A DNA stretch of 64,000 nucleotides. Source: Verrucomicrobium sp. BvORR034 (lineage in GTDB: Bacteria; Verrucomicrobiota; Verrucomicrobiia; Verrucomicrobiales; Verrucomicrobiaceae). Where the stretch lies: positions 1 to 64,000 of the forward strand of contig NZ_BATQ01000016.1 in NCBI RefSeq assembly GCF_000739635.1. The letters are read 5' to 3'. The first letter of the stretch is position 1, and each line of letters starts with the position of its first letter. The translations under genes and the position numbers were made by a program. The notes beneath the pieces are model-generated. The model worked only from the letters and a program-made list of their open reading frames with translations, was not told where the DNA came from and searched no databases. Shown piece by piece: positions 53,905 to 63,035 of this stretch.

Positions 53905-55368
53905 ATGAAAACTCGCACCTTCCTGCTGGCGCTCGCCGCTCTCGGCACGCCTGGCATCTCGCCGTGGATCGCTCCCGCTGCCACCGCCGCGGATGCCAAG
54001 AAGCCGAACGTCCTCGTCATTGTGGCCGATGACCTCGGTTACGGTGAGCTGGGCATTCAGGGCAATGCCCAGATCCCCACGCCCAACATCGACAGCATCG
54101 GCAAGAACGGAGCCCGCTTCACCAGCGGCTACGTGAGCGGCCCGTACTGCAGCCCCACCCGCGCCGGACTCCTGACCGGCAAGTATCAGCAGCGCTTCGG
54201 ACACGAGTTCAATCCCGGCCCCGCCCAGAACACGGGTGAGGACGTGGGACTTTCGTTGCAGGAGAAAACCCTGGGGGACCGCTTCAAGGCCGCCGGCTAC
54301 AGCACCGGCTGGTTTGGCAAGTCCCACCTGGGCAACAAGCCGGACTTCCATCCGCTCAAGCGCGGGTTCGATGAATTTTACGGCTTCCTCGGCGGCGCAC
54401 ATGATTACCTCGATCCCAAGGCAGACACCCAGAACCCCATCCTCCGCGGCACCGAGCCGGTGACGACGGCGGAGTACACGACTGAGGCCTTCGCCCGCGA
54501 GGCGGTGGGCTTCATCGAGAAACACAAAGCAGATCCCTGGCTGGTGTACCTGCCCTTCAATGCGGTGCACAACCCGCTCCAGGCTCCGGAGAAGTACCTC
54601 GCCCGCTTCAACGACGTGCAGGACCCCAAGCGCAAGGCCTTCTCCGCCCTGCTGTCTGCCCTGGATGACGCTGTCGGCAGCGTGCTCGGCAAGGTGCGTG
54701 AACTCGGAGTCGAGGAAAATACGCTCGTCTTCTTCATCAGCGACAACGGCGGTCCGACCCGCCAGACGACCTCCAGCAACGGTCCGTTGCGCGGCTTCAA
54801 GGCCCAGACCTGGGAGGGTGGCGTGCGCGTGCCCTGGTTGGTCCAGTGGAAGGGCAAGATCCCGGCTGGCCAGACGCTCGACCAACCGGTCATCCAGCTC
54901 GACATCCTGCCCACCGCCCTCGCGGCCGTGGGGGCTCCCGCCTCCGCAGACTGGAAGCTGGACGGCGTGAATCTTCTGCCGCTCCTCACCGGCGCCAGCA
55001 AAGACGCCCCGCATGACGCGCTTTACTGGCGCTTCGGCCAGCAGATCGCCATCCGCAAGGGTGACTGGAAGCTGGTAAAAGCCCCCGACGATGGCACCCC
55101 GCTGCCCGCCCAGGGCGGCAAGGCCTCTACCGAGGGTGCAGCTCTCTACAACCTCGCCAAGGACATCGGTGAAAGCACCGACCTCGCCTCCCAGGAACCG
55201 GAGAAGGTGAAGGAACTGGCTGCTGCTTGGGACGCTTGGAATGCCCAGCTCGTGGAGCCCAAATGGCGCCCGGCAGGCGGTGGCAAAGGCCGACAGCAGG
55301 GTCAGGGCCAGGGTGGTGGCGCTCGTCGGAAGGCGGCCGCAGCCGCGGCAGCCCCAGCCGCTCAGTAG
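53905..55368 (+). CDS. Secreted sulfatase (second copy)
   Basis: The 487-residue enzyme has a signal peptide (residues 1-29, cleaved near TAADA). Its sulfatase domain has NVLVIVADDLGYGELG, the formylglycine motif CSPTR at Cys82, GKSHLG (most relatives have GKWHLG) and FISDNGG. A low-complexity C-terminus rich in Gly, Gln, Arg and Ala (last 30 residues) is odd and may be an extension for retention. It is 43 bp after cassette gene A, so probably in the same transcript, and is followed by a terminator. The other sulfatase in the window has a parallel place after the PEP-CTERM protein. Confidence 0.93.
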   Translation: MKTRTFLLALAALGTPGISPWIAPAATAADAKKPNVLVIVADDLGYGELGIQGNAQIPTPNIDSIGKNGARFTSGYVSGPYCSPTRAGLLTGKYQQRFGHEFNPGPAQNTGEDVGLSLQEKTLGDRFKAAGYSTGWFGKSHLGNKPDFHPLKRGFDEFYGFLGGAHDYLDPKADTQNPILRGTEPVTTAEYTTEAFAREAVGFIEKHKADPWLVYLPFNAVHNPLQAPEKYLARFNDVQDPKRKAFSALLSALDDAVGSVLGKVRELGVEENTLVFFISDNGGPTRQTTSSNGPLRGFKAQTWEGGVRVPWLVQWKGKIPAGQTLDQPVIQLDILPTALAAVGAPASADWKLDGVNLLPLLTGASKDAPHDALYWRFGQQIAIRKGDWKLVKAPDDGTPLPAQGGKASTEGAALYNLAKDIGESTDLASQEPEKVKELAAAWDAWNAQLVEPKWRPAGGGKGRQQGQGQGGGARRKAAAAAAAPAAQ

Positions 55369-55407
55369 GCGGATTGCCAGGAGGGCCTCCCCCGGCCAAC
55401 TTCATTC

Positions 55408-55439
55408 AGCCAGCTTCCCCGCGGGGAGCTGGCTTTTTC
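55408..55439 (+). terminator. Terminator of the cassette/sulfatase operon
   Basis: AGCCAGCTTCCCC (55408-55420) pairs, with one bulge, with GGGGAGCTGGCT (55423-55434), followed by TTTTTC. Confidence 0.8.
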
Positions 55440-55600
55440 ATTGCTCGGGCTCCCAAGCGGCGCTGGGAGTCTCCCAGACGAAAAACCCGACGGAAGTGGT
55501 GTCATAACCGGCTGAGACACAAGGGTTTGGCGAACGTATTTTGGGCAAAGCATCAGTCTTGCTGGCCTTTTCCAGCATGGCGTGCTAGTCTCGCCGCCCC

Positions 55601-56566
55601 ATGCGTCGCCGCCAGTTTCTCACCCTCTCCGCCCTCGGGCTTGCCGGACTCCCCGGCTGCCGGAAAAAGGCGGACCCTTCGGTGGTGAGATTCGGCCATT
55701 TTCCCAACGTCACTCACGTACAGGGGCTGGTGGCGCACCACCTCTCCCGCACTGGGAAGGGCTGGTACGAGGAGCGCATCGGGCCCAAGGTGCAGTGGTT
55801 CACCTACAATGCCGGACCGTCCGCCACGGAGGCTATTTTTGCCGGGGCCCTGGATGTCACCTACATCGGCCCCAGCCCGGCGCTGAATGCCTATTCGAAG
55901 TCCGGCGGCAAGGAGATCCGCGTGCTTGGTGGCGGGGCAGACGGGGGCAATGCCCTGGTGGTTCGCCCGGCGGCAGGCATCAAAACGGCGGCCGATTTCC
56001 GGGGCAAGAAGATCGCCAGCCCCCAGTTGGGGAACACGCAGGACGTCCAACTCCGGGCCTGGCTGCACGAGCAGGGGCTCAAAGTCACCCTCACGGGTGG
56101 AGACGCGCACATCCTGCCCACCCAGAATGCTGATCAGCTCGCCCTCTTCCAGAACGGCGGCATCGACGCGGCCTGGACGGTGGAACCTTGGGTCACCCGG
56201 CTCGAGGATGAGGCGGGCGGCCAGATTTTTCTTCAAGATACTGATACCAACGTCACCCTTCTGGCTGCCAGCGCCGAGCTGGTGCAGGACCGGCCAGAGG
56301 TGGCGAAAAAGATTGCGACCGCACACGCGGAGCTCACAGACTGGATCCTGGCCAACCCTGCGGAGGCCAAGGCTTATATCAAAGCGGAGCTCACTGAACT
56401 GACCCGGACCGCGCCCAAAGACTCGATGCTCGAGAAGGCGCTGGCCCGTACGCGTGTGACCAAGGAGGTGTCCCGGGAGTCCCTGGACCGGATGGTCACC
56501 AGTGCCAATAAAGTGGGCTTTTTAAAGGGCATACCCGATCTCGATGCCCTTTTCCCGAAGCTTTGA
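55601..56566 (+). CDS. ABC transporter substrate-binding lipoprotein (SsuA/taurine/nitrate type)
   Basis: The 321-residue binding protein starts MRRRQFLTLSALGLAGLPGC, a signal with a lipobox (LPGC, lipid Cys20) and an RRxF stretch that could also use the Tat route. The mature part follows the SsuA/NMT1 pattern: FGHFPNVTHVQGLVAHHLSR, TEAIFAGALDVTYIGPSPAL, then FRGKKIASPQLGNTQDVQLR and WTVEPWVTRLEDE. It probably captures a sulfonate, taurine or similar anion in the periplasm. It is first of three genes; the ATPase begins 9 bp after its stop. Sulfonate specificity is suggested only by similarity. Confidence 0.88.
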   Translation: MRRRQFLTLSALGLAGLPGCRKKADPSVVRFGHFPNVTHVQGLVAHHLSRTGKGWYEERIGPKVQWFTYNAGPSATEAIFAGALDVTYIGPSPALNAYSKSGGKEIRVLGGGADGGNALVVRPAAGIKTAADFRGKKIASPQLGNTQDVQLRAWLHEQGLKVTLTGGDAHILPTQNADQLALFQNGGIDAAWTVEPWVTRLEDEAGGQIFLQDTDTNVTLLAASAELVQDRPEVAKKIATAHAELTDWILANPAEAKAYIKAELTELTRTAPKDSMLEKALARTRVTKEVSRESLDRMVTSANKVGFLKGIPDLDALFPKL

Positions 56567-56575
56567 TGATTCCAG

Positions 56576-57382
56576 ATGAGTGTAACCGATGAACTTCAGA
56601 ACATCGCGCCAGCCAAACTCATTGTTGAGGGCGTGTCGAAAACCTTCTCCTCCAGGAGCGGGAAAGTACAGGCGCTGGACAACGTGAGCCTCGAAGTGGG
56701 GGAGGGCGAGTTCGTCTGCCTGGTGGGCCCCAGTGGCTGCGGGAAGAGCACCCTCTTGAACTTGATTGCCGGGCTGGAGAAGCCCGACAGCGGCCGGCTC
56801 TTGGCCAATGGCAACCCGGTGAACGGTCCAGGCAGGGATCGAATGGTGATGTTTCAGGAGCACGCCCTGTTCCCCTGGCTGGATGTGACGGGGAACGTGA
56901 TGTTCAGCCTGCGGCTCAAGCCGGGCCTGACCGAAAAGGAGCGCCAGGATGTGGCAGCTTATTACCTGAAGCTGGTGGGGCTGGAGCGCTTTGCCCACTC
57001 GAACATTCATGAACTCTCCGGCGGGATGAAGCAGCGCGTCGCCCTGGCCCGCGCCCTGGCTCCGAATCCCCGCGTGCTGCTGATGGATGAGCCCTTCGCC
57101 GCATTGGATGCCATGACGCGCGAGCAGCTCTACACGGACATCCAGCGCATCTGGGCGGCCCGGAAAAAGACCATCATCTTCGTCACCCACAACGTGCGCG
57201 AAGCGGTCTGTCTGGGAGACCGCGTCGTCCTCTTCAGTCGCAACCCCGGTCGCATTCGCGAGCAGTTCAAGGTCGAGCTGCCCCGGCCCCGGGACATCAA
57301 CAGCGTGGAGCTCGCCGCGCATTCCACGGAAATCACGCGTGCGCTCAAGAGCCACCACGTCGCTCAGGAGGTTGCAGAATGA
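56576..57382 (+). CDS. ABC transporter ATP-binding protein (SsuB type)
   Basis: The 268-residue ATPase has Walker A GPSGCGKST, the Q loop at MVMFQEHALFPW, the signature LSGGMKQRVALARAL, Walker B VLLMDEPFAALD and the switch His in FVTHNVREAV. The sequence is of the nitrate, sulfonate and taurine group. Its stop overlaps the start of the permease gene (ATGA at 57379). Confidence 0.93.
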   Translation: MSVTDELQNIAPAKLIVEGVSKTFSSRSGKVQALDNVSLEVGEGEFVCLVGPSGCGKSTLLNLIAGLEKPDSGRLLANGNPVNGPGRDRMVMFQEHALFPWLDVTGNVMFSLRLKPGLTEKERQDVAAYYLKLVGLERFAHSNIHELSGGMKQRVALARALAPNPRVLLMDEPFAALDAMTREQLYTDIQRIWAARKKTIIFVTHNVREAVCLGDRVVLFSRNPGRIREQFKVELPRPRDINSVELAAHSTEITRALKSHHVAQEVAE

Positions 57383-58146
57383 AGCGGGTTTTGATCATCG
57401 TCGCCTTTTTCGCAGGGCTGGTGGGCATCTGGCAGGCAGTCTGCGCTGCTGGGATCTGGTCCCCGGTGTTGCTTCCTGAACCCCTTACTGTGGGGCGTTA
57501 CCTCTGGGCGGCCATTCTGGATGGCTCCCTGGCGGAGAGTGCCTGGGTCACCAGCAAGCGTCTTCTCATTGGTTACGCCATCGGTTGCCTCCTCGGTCTG
57601 CCCATGGGGCTGCTCACGGCCCGCAGCCGCTGGCTCAGTGATACCGTCGGCGTCCTGGCGCTCGGGCTGCAGACGCTGCCCAGCGTTTGCTGGGTGCCGC
57701 TCGCGCTCCTCTGGTTTGGCCAGAGTGAGGCCGCCATGCTCTTCGTCGTGGTCATGGGGACCCTCTGGTCCGTCTTGATCGCGGTGGACAATGGCGTGCG
57801 CAATCTGCCTCCTATCTATGTTCGTGCGGCGCGCACGATGGGTTCCCAGGGCTTTCATACGTTGCGGTCAGTGATCCTTCCGGCCTCGTTGCCCTACGTG
57901 GTGAGCGGCATGAAGCAGGGCTGGGCCTTCGCCTGGCGCTCCCTCATGGCCGCGGAGATCTACGTGACTATTTTGACGGGCTACGGCCTTGGCCACCTGC
58001 TGCACTTTGGTCGCGAATTGAACTCCATGGACCAGGTCATCGGCGTCATGCTCGTGATCGTGCTCATCGGGTTGCTGGCGGACAAGGTGTTGTTCTCCCC
58101 ATGGGAGCGTTTCCTGCATCATCGCTGGGGTACTGCGAAGGCGTAG
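57379..58146 (+). CDS. ABC transporter permease (SsuC type)
   Basis: The 255-residue inner-membrane protein has about six hydrophobic segments. The EAA-type loop is near residue 140-180 (AARTMGSQGFHTLRSVILPA, then GMKQGWAFAWRSLMAAEI), which docks with the ATPase. It is the last gene of the importer, coupled by ATGA to the ATPase gene. Confidence 0.93.
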   Translation: MKRVLIIVAFFAGLVGIWQAVCAAGIWSPVLLPEPLTVGRYLWAAILDGSLAESAWVTSKRLLIGYAIGCLLGLPMGLLTARSRWLSDTVGVLALGLQTLPSVCWVPLALLWFGQSEAAMLFVVVMGTLWSVLIAVDNGVRNLPPIYVRAARTMGSQGFHTLRSVILPASLPYVVSGMKQGWAFAWRSLMAAEIYVTILTGYGLGHLLHFGRELNSMDQVIGVMLVIVLIGLLADKVLFSPWERFLHHRWGTAKA

Positions 58147-58330
58147 GGCGCATATATGTGGAGACCTCTCTGTCATCCCTTCAGGATGCCGGGCGGCGCT
58201 TTGTTTCCAGGAGTAGCTCGTGAACTCGCCCAACTCCTGGCTGACTTTGGGGATGCCTTTGACATGAGGATAAGCGCCCGCTGCAGAAGAAGCTCGTGGT
58301 TGCATTTGTGAGCATGCGAAAGGAGAGCGG

Positions 58331-58507
58331 AGCGGGAAGGGGATCAAGGGACGCTTGGTGCGTGAGCCGGTTGGGACAACCGGACTACGCCCGTAGCGAC
58401 CTCGGATGGTCAGAGCTCAAGTCTTGAGTCTTTTGTCTTCTAGTCTTGTGTCTCCTGCGCAGCGGGCAGGGGATCAAGGGACGCTTGGTGCGTGAGCCGG
58501 TTGGGAC
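58331..58507. repeat. 47-bp direct repeat carrying the dispersed-element start
   Basis: Copies at 58331-58377 and 58461-58507 differ at one base and lie exactly 130 bp apart. Both run GGGGATCAAGGGACGCTTGG onward to CCGGTTGGGAC, the first hairpin arm of the three-hairpin family. The first copy continues into CAACCGGACTAC; the second is cut off after the arm and runs into CCCCCCA. The 58147-58682 gap has no gene; it also holds AGTCTTG-type low-complexity sequence at about 58420-58455. Confidence 0.7.
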
Positions 58508-58600
58508 CCCCCACCTCCTGTACGCACGAACAAGTCTCAAAACTGGATGGCGCAGCAGAGCCGCTTGGCGAGGGGACGAGACCTATACACTCACCCTCAT

Positions 58601-58633
58601 CTTTGAACTTTGAAGTTTGTTTTTTGAAGTTTC
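58601..58633. repeat. AAACTTCAA-type repeat (minus orientation)
   Basis: Read on the minus strand this is AAACTTCAAA...AAACAAACTTCAAAG. A related sequence in the opposite orientation makes up the first codons of the PSD1-type gene (60858-60891). Confidence 0.5.
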
Positions 58634-58682
58634 CCTCTCCGCCTCCCGTATAACTGGTCAGACCACCCGACCACGTCCTTCT

Positions 58683-59393
58683 ATGAGCCTTTCCATCCTC
58701 GCCCGGCCCCAGTCCCTTGTTGAAACGGTCAGCCAGCAACTGGCGCAGGAACTGTTGCGGGAGGGCGCGTCAGAGTGGCTCCCGGCGGAACGCCAGCTCG
58801 CTGAGCAGCTCGGGGTGAGCCGCAGTGTGGTGCGGGAGGCGACGAAGCGGCTGGAACTGCAGGGGCTGGTGGAGGTGCGCCACGGCATCGGCATCCGCCG
58901 GGCGGATCGATTGCACCAACCCCTCAACAGCTCCATCACCTTCCGCGTGCCGGATGAGCCGGAGCGATTGCGACAGTCCCTGGAAGCCCGGCTCGCCATC
59001 GAGCCTGAGGTGGCGCGACTGGCCGCGCACCGGGCCACCAAGGCTCAACTGGAAGAATTGCGCGAGGCGCACCAGGCGTTGCGTCCGGGCCTGTCTCTGC
59101 CGGAGGCGGTGGAGGCGGATGTGAACTTTCATCGCACCCTGGCCCGGGCAAGTGCCAATGAGGTCTTCTGCCTCGTGCTGGAGACGCTGTCCGATCTGGG
59201 GCGGGCCTCACGCGAAGCCACCATCACCCAGGCAGGTGTGCAGCGGGCGATCCGCCACCATCAGAGTGTGCTGGAAGCGGTGCTGAACCACGACGGCCCG
59301 GCGGCGGCACGGGCCATGCGGCATCATATCGAAAAGGCCCTGGAGGACCTCCAGAGCCATCAGGAAGACCAACGCAACCGTGTGGAGCGATGA
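58683..59393 (+). CDS. GntR/FadR-family transcriptional regulator
   Basis: The 236-residue regulator has a GntR winged helix (residues about 10-78, with LPAERQLAEQLGVSRSVVRE and GLVEVRHGIGI). A FadR-type all-helical C-terminal domain follows (residues about 95-225, with LEARLAIEPEVARLAAHRA and DVNFHRTLARASANEVF). FadR-type domains bind acids through a metal site. It is coupled by ATGA to the DUF1501 gene and so is probably a regulator of the downstream pair. Start 58683 fits the family; upstream codons cover a repeat. Confidence 0.93.
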   Translation: MSLSILARPQSLVETVSQQLAQELLREGASEWLPAERQLAEQLGVSRSVVREATKRLELQGLVEVRHGIGIRRADRLHQPLNSSITFRVPDEPERLRQSLEARLAIEPEVARLAAHRATKAQLEELREAHQALRPGLSLPEAVEADVNFHRTLARASANEVFCLVLETLSDLGRASREATITQAGVQRAIRHHQSVLEAVLNHDGPAAARAMRHHIEKALEDLQSHQEDQRNRVER

Positions 59394-60844
59394 AATCACC
59401 CGATGCATTCAACCGGACCGGTTCCCGGCGGGAGTTCCTCTGGAAAGGGGGCGGTGGTCTTGGGGGCGTAGCCCTGGCCTCGCTGCTTCAGAAGGCAGGG
59501 ACGCTGGAGGCTGCGAACCTGCCCTCCCCGCTGGCTCTTCGTCCCTCCCCTGAGGCTGCTCCAGCCCAGCGGGTCATCCAGATCTTCTGCCCTGGAGGCA
59601 TGAGCCACGTGGACTCCTGGGACTACAAGCCGGAGCTGGCCCGCCTGCATGGCCGCCCCTTTGATCTGGCCGATGGGAAGAACTTCTTCTCCGGAAAGGC
59701 GGGCAACTATGCCAAGAGCTTCTGGGAGTTCCGCCAGCATGGGGAGTGCGGCCGGTGGATGTCTTCATTGTTTCCGCGACTCTCCCAGTGTGTGGATGAC
59801 ATGGCCTTCATCCACTCCATGCAGAGCAAGACAGCCCTGCATGGCCCGGCCATGTTCATGATGAACTCCGGTTTCATCCTGCCGGGCTTTCCCGCCATGG
59901 GAGCCTGGGTGACCTACGGCCTGGGCAGCGAAAACGAGAATCTGCCCGCCTTTGTCGTGCTGCCAGATCCCCGCGGCCTGCCGCCGGGAGGCGTGATCAA
60001 CTGGGGAGCAGGCTTCCTGCCCGCGGTCCATCAGGGCACGGTGCTGGAGACGGCGGCCGGCAAAGACCCGATTGCCGATCTATTTCCTGCAACCCAGGCC
60101 GCCCCTGTGGCCGGGGAAGGGCGCGATTTTCTCCAGTCCCTGAACCAAAGCCATCTGGCGCGGCGGGCGGGCAATTCAGAGCTGGAGGCTCGCATTGCCG
60201 CCTACGAGCTGGCAGCCAGGTTGCAGTTGAGTGCGCCTGAGGTGACAGAGTTGCGAGGCGAGACCGAAGCCACCCGCCGGCTGTATCAACTGGAAGATCC
60301 GGACGCGGGCCCCTTTGGCAGGCAGTGCCTGCTGGCCCGTCGTCTTGTAGAACGCGGGGTGCGGTTCGTCCAGATCTATTGCGGTGCGGAGAACACCACG
60401 GCCAAGAAGATCCGTCCCAACTGGGACTCGCACGAAGACATCGTGCGGGACCACGGCTACTGGGGCGCGGTTCTGGACTCTGGAGCTAGTGCCTTGCTGA
60501 TGGACCTGAAGTCTCGCGGCCTGCTGGAGAGCACCCTGGTCATCTGCACCACGGAGTTTGGCCGCCAGCCTTTTGCTCAAGGAAACAACCGTGGCCGGGA
60601 CCACAATCCGGGCGCCTTTACCGCCTGGCTCGCTGGAGGCGGTGTCAAAGGCGGCGTCAGCCATGGTGCAAGTGATGCCATGGGCTGGAAGGCGGAGGTA
60701 TCTCCCGCCTATTCCTACGACCTTCATGCCACGGCGCTGCATCTGCTGGGCATCCCGCATGAGAAACTGAGCTACTACCACAACGGCATCTCCCGCCGCC
60801 TCACAGATGTGCACGGGGAGGTGATGGAGCAGATCATTGCGTAA
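59390..60844 (+). CDS. DUF1501 family protein, probable Tat substrate
   Basis: The 484-residue protein has a twin-arginine-type N-terminus (GSRREFLWKGGGGLGGVALA). The DUF1501 domain follows, with IQIFCPGGMSHVDSWDYKPE, FRQHGECGRWMSSLFPRLSQ, LVICTTEFGRQPF and GRDHNPGAFTAW. DUF1501 is distantly related to alkaline-phosphatase-like and sulfatase folds. These proteins pair with PSD1-type partners in planctomycetes and verrucomicrobia, and their activity is not firmly known. Here the partner follows directly; regulator and DUF1501 overlap by four bases. Confidence 0.93.
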   Translation: MKSPDAFNRTGSRREFLWKGGGGLGGVALASLLQKAGTLEAANLPSPLALRPSPEAAPAQRVIQIFCPGGMSHVDSWDYKPELARLHGRPFDLADGKNFFSGKAGNYAKSFWEFRQHGECGRWMSSLFPRLSQCVDDMAFIHSMQSKTALHGPAMFMMNSGFILPGFPAMGAWVTYGLGSENENLPAFVVLPDPRGLPPGGVINWGAGFLPAVHQGTVLETAAGKDPIADLFPATQAAPVAGEGRDFLQSLNQSHLARRAGNSELEARIAAYELAARLQLSAPEVTELRGETEATRRLYQLEDPDAGPFGRQCLLARRLVERGVRFVQIYCGAENTTAKKIRPNWDSHEDIVRDHGYWGAVLDSGASALLMDLKSRGLLESTLVICTTEFGRQPFAQGNNRGRDHNPGAFTAWLAGGGVKGGVSHGASDAMGWKAEVSPAYSYDLHATALHLLGIPHEKLSYYHNGISRRLTDVHGEVMEQIIA

Positions 60845-60857
60845 CTGGGAACGGCGG

Positions 60858-62982
60858 ATGAAACTTCAAATCTCAAAAACCAAACTTCAAGTGGCGGGGC
60901 TGTTTCTCACGGCCGCGACAGGCCAGTTGAAGGCGGAGGCTCCGGTGGACTTCGCAAAAGAGGTGGCCCCCATCCTCACGGCTCACTGCACGGAGTGCCA
61001 TGGGCCCAATGTGCAGAAGGACAAGGTCTCCCTCCAGCGGCGCACCCATGCGCTGGGGGTGGAGGGCTGGCGTAAGGTCATCGAACCCGGCCGGCCGGAT
61101 CGCAGCCGGTTGCTGGCCATGGTGAGCGGCCCGGAGGCGGAGATGCCGAAGAACGGACCCCGCCTTTCAGAGGTGGAGGTGGCGACCCTGCGACGCTGGA
61201 TTGCCGAAGGGGCTCTCTGGCCGGAGGAGCACTTCTTGAAGGAAAAAGTGCAGGACGGGCGCGACTGGTGGTCGTTGCAGCCTGTAAAGGCGGTGGCGGT
61301 GCCTCGCAGCAGAGACGCGCATCCCGTGGATGCCTTCCTCCGCGTGCGATTGCATGAGCAGGGGCTGGACTATTCTCCGCCAGTTGACCGGCGCACTTTG
61401 ATCCGTCGCCTGAGCTTTGACTTGCTGGGACTGCCGCCTTCCCCGGAAGACGTGGTCATGTTCGAATCAGACGCCAGTCCGCAGGCCTACGAGAAGCTGG
61501 TGGATCGCTACCTGGCCTCACCCCGATATGGGGAGCGCTGGGCGCGACACTGGCTGGACATTGCGCACTATGCTGATACCCACGGCTTCGAGCGGGATCA
61601 GAAGCGGGAGCATGCGTGGCCTTACCGGGACTATGTGATCCAGGCGCTCAACCGTGATCTACCCTACGACCAGTTCGTCAAGCAGCAGATCGCCGGGGAT
61701 GTGTTGGCTCCTGAAGACCGGGACGCGGTGATCGCCACCGGGTTCCTTGCTGCCGGTCCCTGGGACAAGGTCGGCCATGACGAGACACCCAGCCCGGTGC
61801 TCAAGCGGGCGGCCCGCGCTGATGACCTGGACGACATGGTCACGCAGGTGATTACCTCCACCATGGGGCTCACGATCAACTGCGCCCGCTGTCACAATCA
61901 CAAGCTCGACCCCATTCCCCAGTCGGACTACTACCGGCTCTGGTCCGTTTTTTTCCGGGACGCAGCGGGGTGAGCGGCCGCTGCCTGCGGGCGGCAAGCT
62001 CTACGGTCCGGTGGCCAAGACCGCGGCACCGGTGCAGGTTCTGGTGCGAGGAAACACAGAGTCCCCTGCGGAAATGGTCACGCCGGGCGGGCTGTCCTGC
62101 TCCGGTCATGCGGTGCCAGACTTCGGCAACGATGCGACCCCGGAGGGCGAGCGCCGTCGCCTGCTGGCGGAGTGGATCGTGCACCCAGGCAATCCGCTCA
62201 CCGCCCGGGTGCTGGTGAACCGGCTCTGGCATCACCACTTTGGCAGAGGTCTGGTGGACACCCCGAGCGATTTCGGCCGGGGCGGGGGCAAACCCTCCCA
62301 TCCCGAGTTGCTGGACTGGCTCGCCGGGGAGTTTCAACGCTGCGGCTGGAGCCTCAAGCACATGCACCGCCTGCTGGTCATCAGCAGGGCCTACCAGCAG
62401 GAGAGCGGCACGGTGCAAGGGGCCTCAGTCGATGCCTCGAACCGCCTGCTCTGGCGCATGAATCCGCGCCGGCTGGATGCCGAATCCCTGCGAGACGCGG
62501 TGCTGACGGCCTCTGGCTGCCTGAATTCCGACATGGGCGGACCGGGCTACCAGGACTTCACCTATCAGGAGGCCTACGCCCCCATCTACCGTCATGTCAC
62601 TGCCGACCGCCCTGGGTTGTGGCGGCGCAGCATCTACCGGTTCATCGTGAGAACCACGCCCCAGCGGTTCCTCTCCACCATGGACTGCCCGGATCCTGCC
62701 AACCTCACCCCGGCACGGCTCACCACCACCACCGCCCTGCAGGCCCTTTCCCTGCTGAACAACGAGTTCATGCTGCAACAGGCAGGGCATCTGGCCCATC
62801 GCATCGAGCGGAGGGCTGGCATGTCTTCTGAAAACCGGGGCCGGATGGCCTTTGAGCTCGTCCTGCAACGGCCGCCGAATGGCGCGGAGCTGGCGCTGGC
62901 CCTCCCTGTAGTGGAAAAAGACGGTCTGCCTCAACTGTGTCGCCTGCTCCTGAACGCGAACGAGTTTGTCCTCGTGGATTGA
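60858..62982 (+). pseudogene. PSD1-type protein (cytochrome-like, DUF1549, DUF1553) with +1 frameshift
   Basis: The two halves read as one PSD1-type protein of about 707 residues if one T is removed from the run of seven T at 61948-61954. The first half has a signal peptide and a haem-like motif HCTECH near residue 44. Its DUF1549 domain includes WARHWLDIAHYADTHGFERD and NCARCHNHKLDPIPQSDYYR. The second half, in another frame from just before GERPLPAGGKLYG to 62982, carries DUF1553 with ARVLVNRLWHHHFGRGLVDT and TTTALQALSLLNNEFM. As written, the first frame ends at 61973. It may be a true mutation, slippage-dependent expression or a sequence error. It follows DUF1501 as its usual partner. Confidence 0.8.
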
Positions 62983-63035
62983 CGCCTCGGGCAGAACCTG
63001 AAAAAAGGGGGGTGACAGATACTTAAGATCCCCTT

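Noticed and set aside
55500-55560. Possible TPP riboswitch before the ABC importer (GGCTGAGACACAAGGG)
   Set aside because: Only the CTGAGA-like box is present. The GAACCTGATC half of the TPP aptamer is missing, so the match is probably chance.
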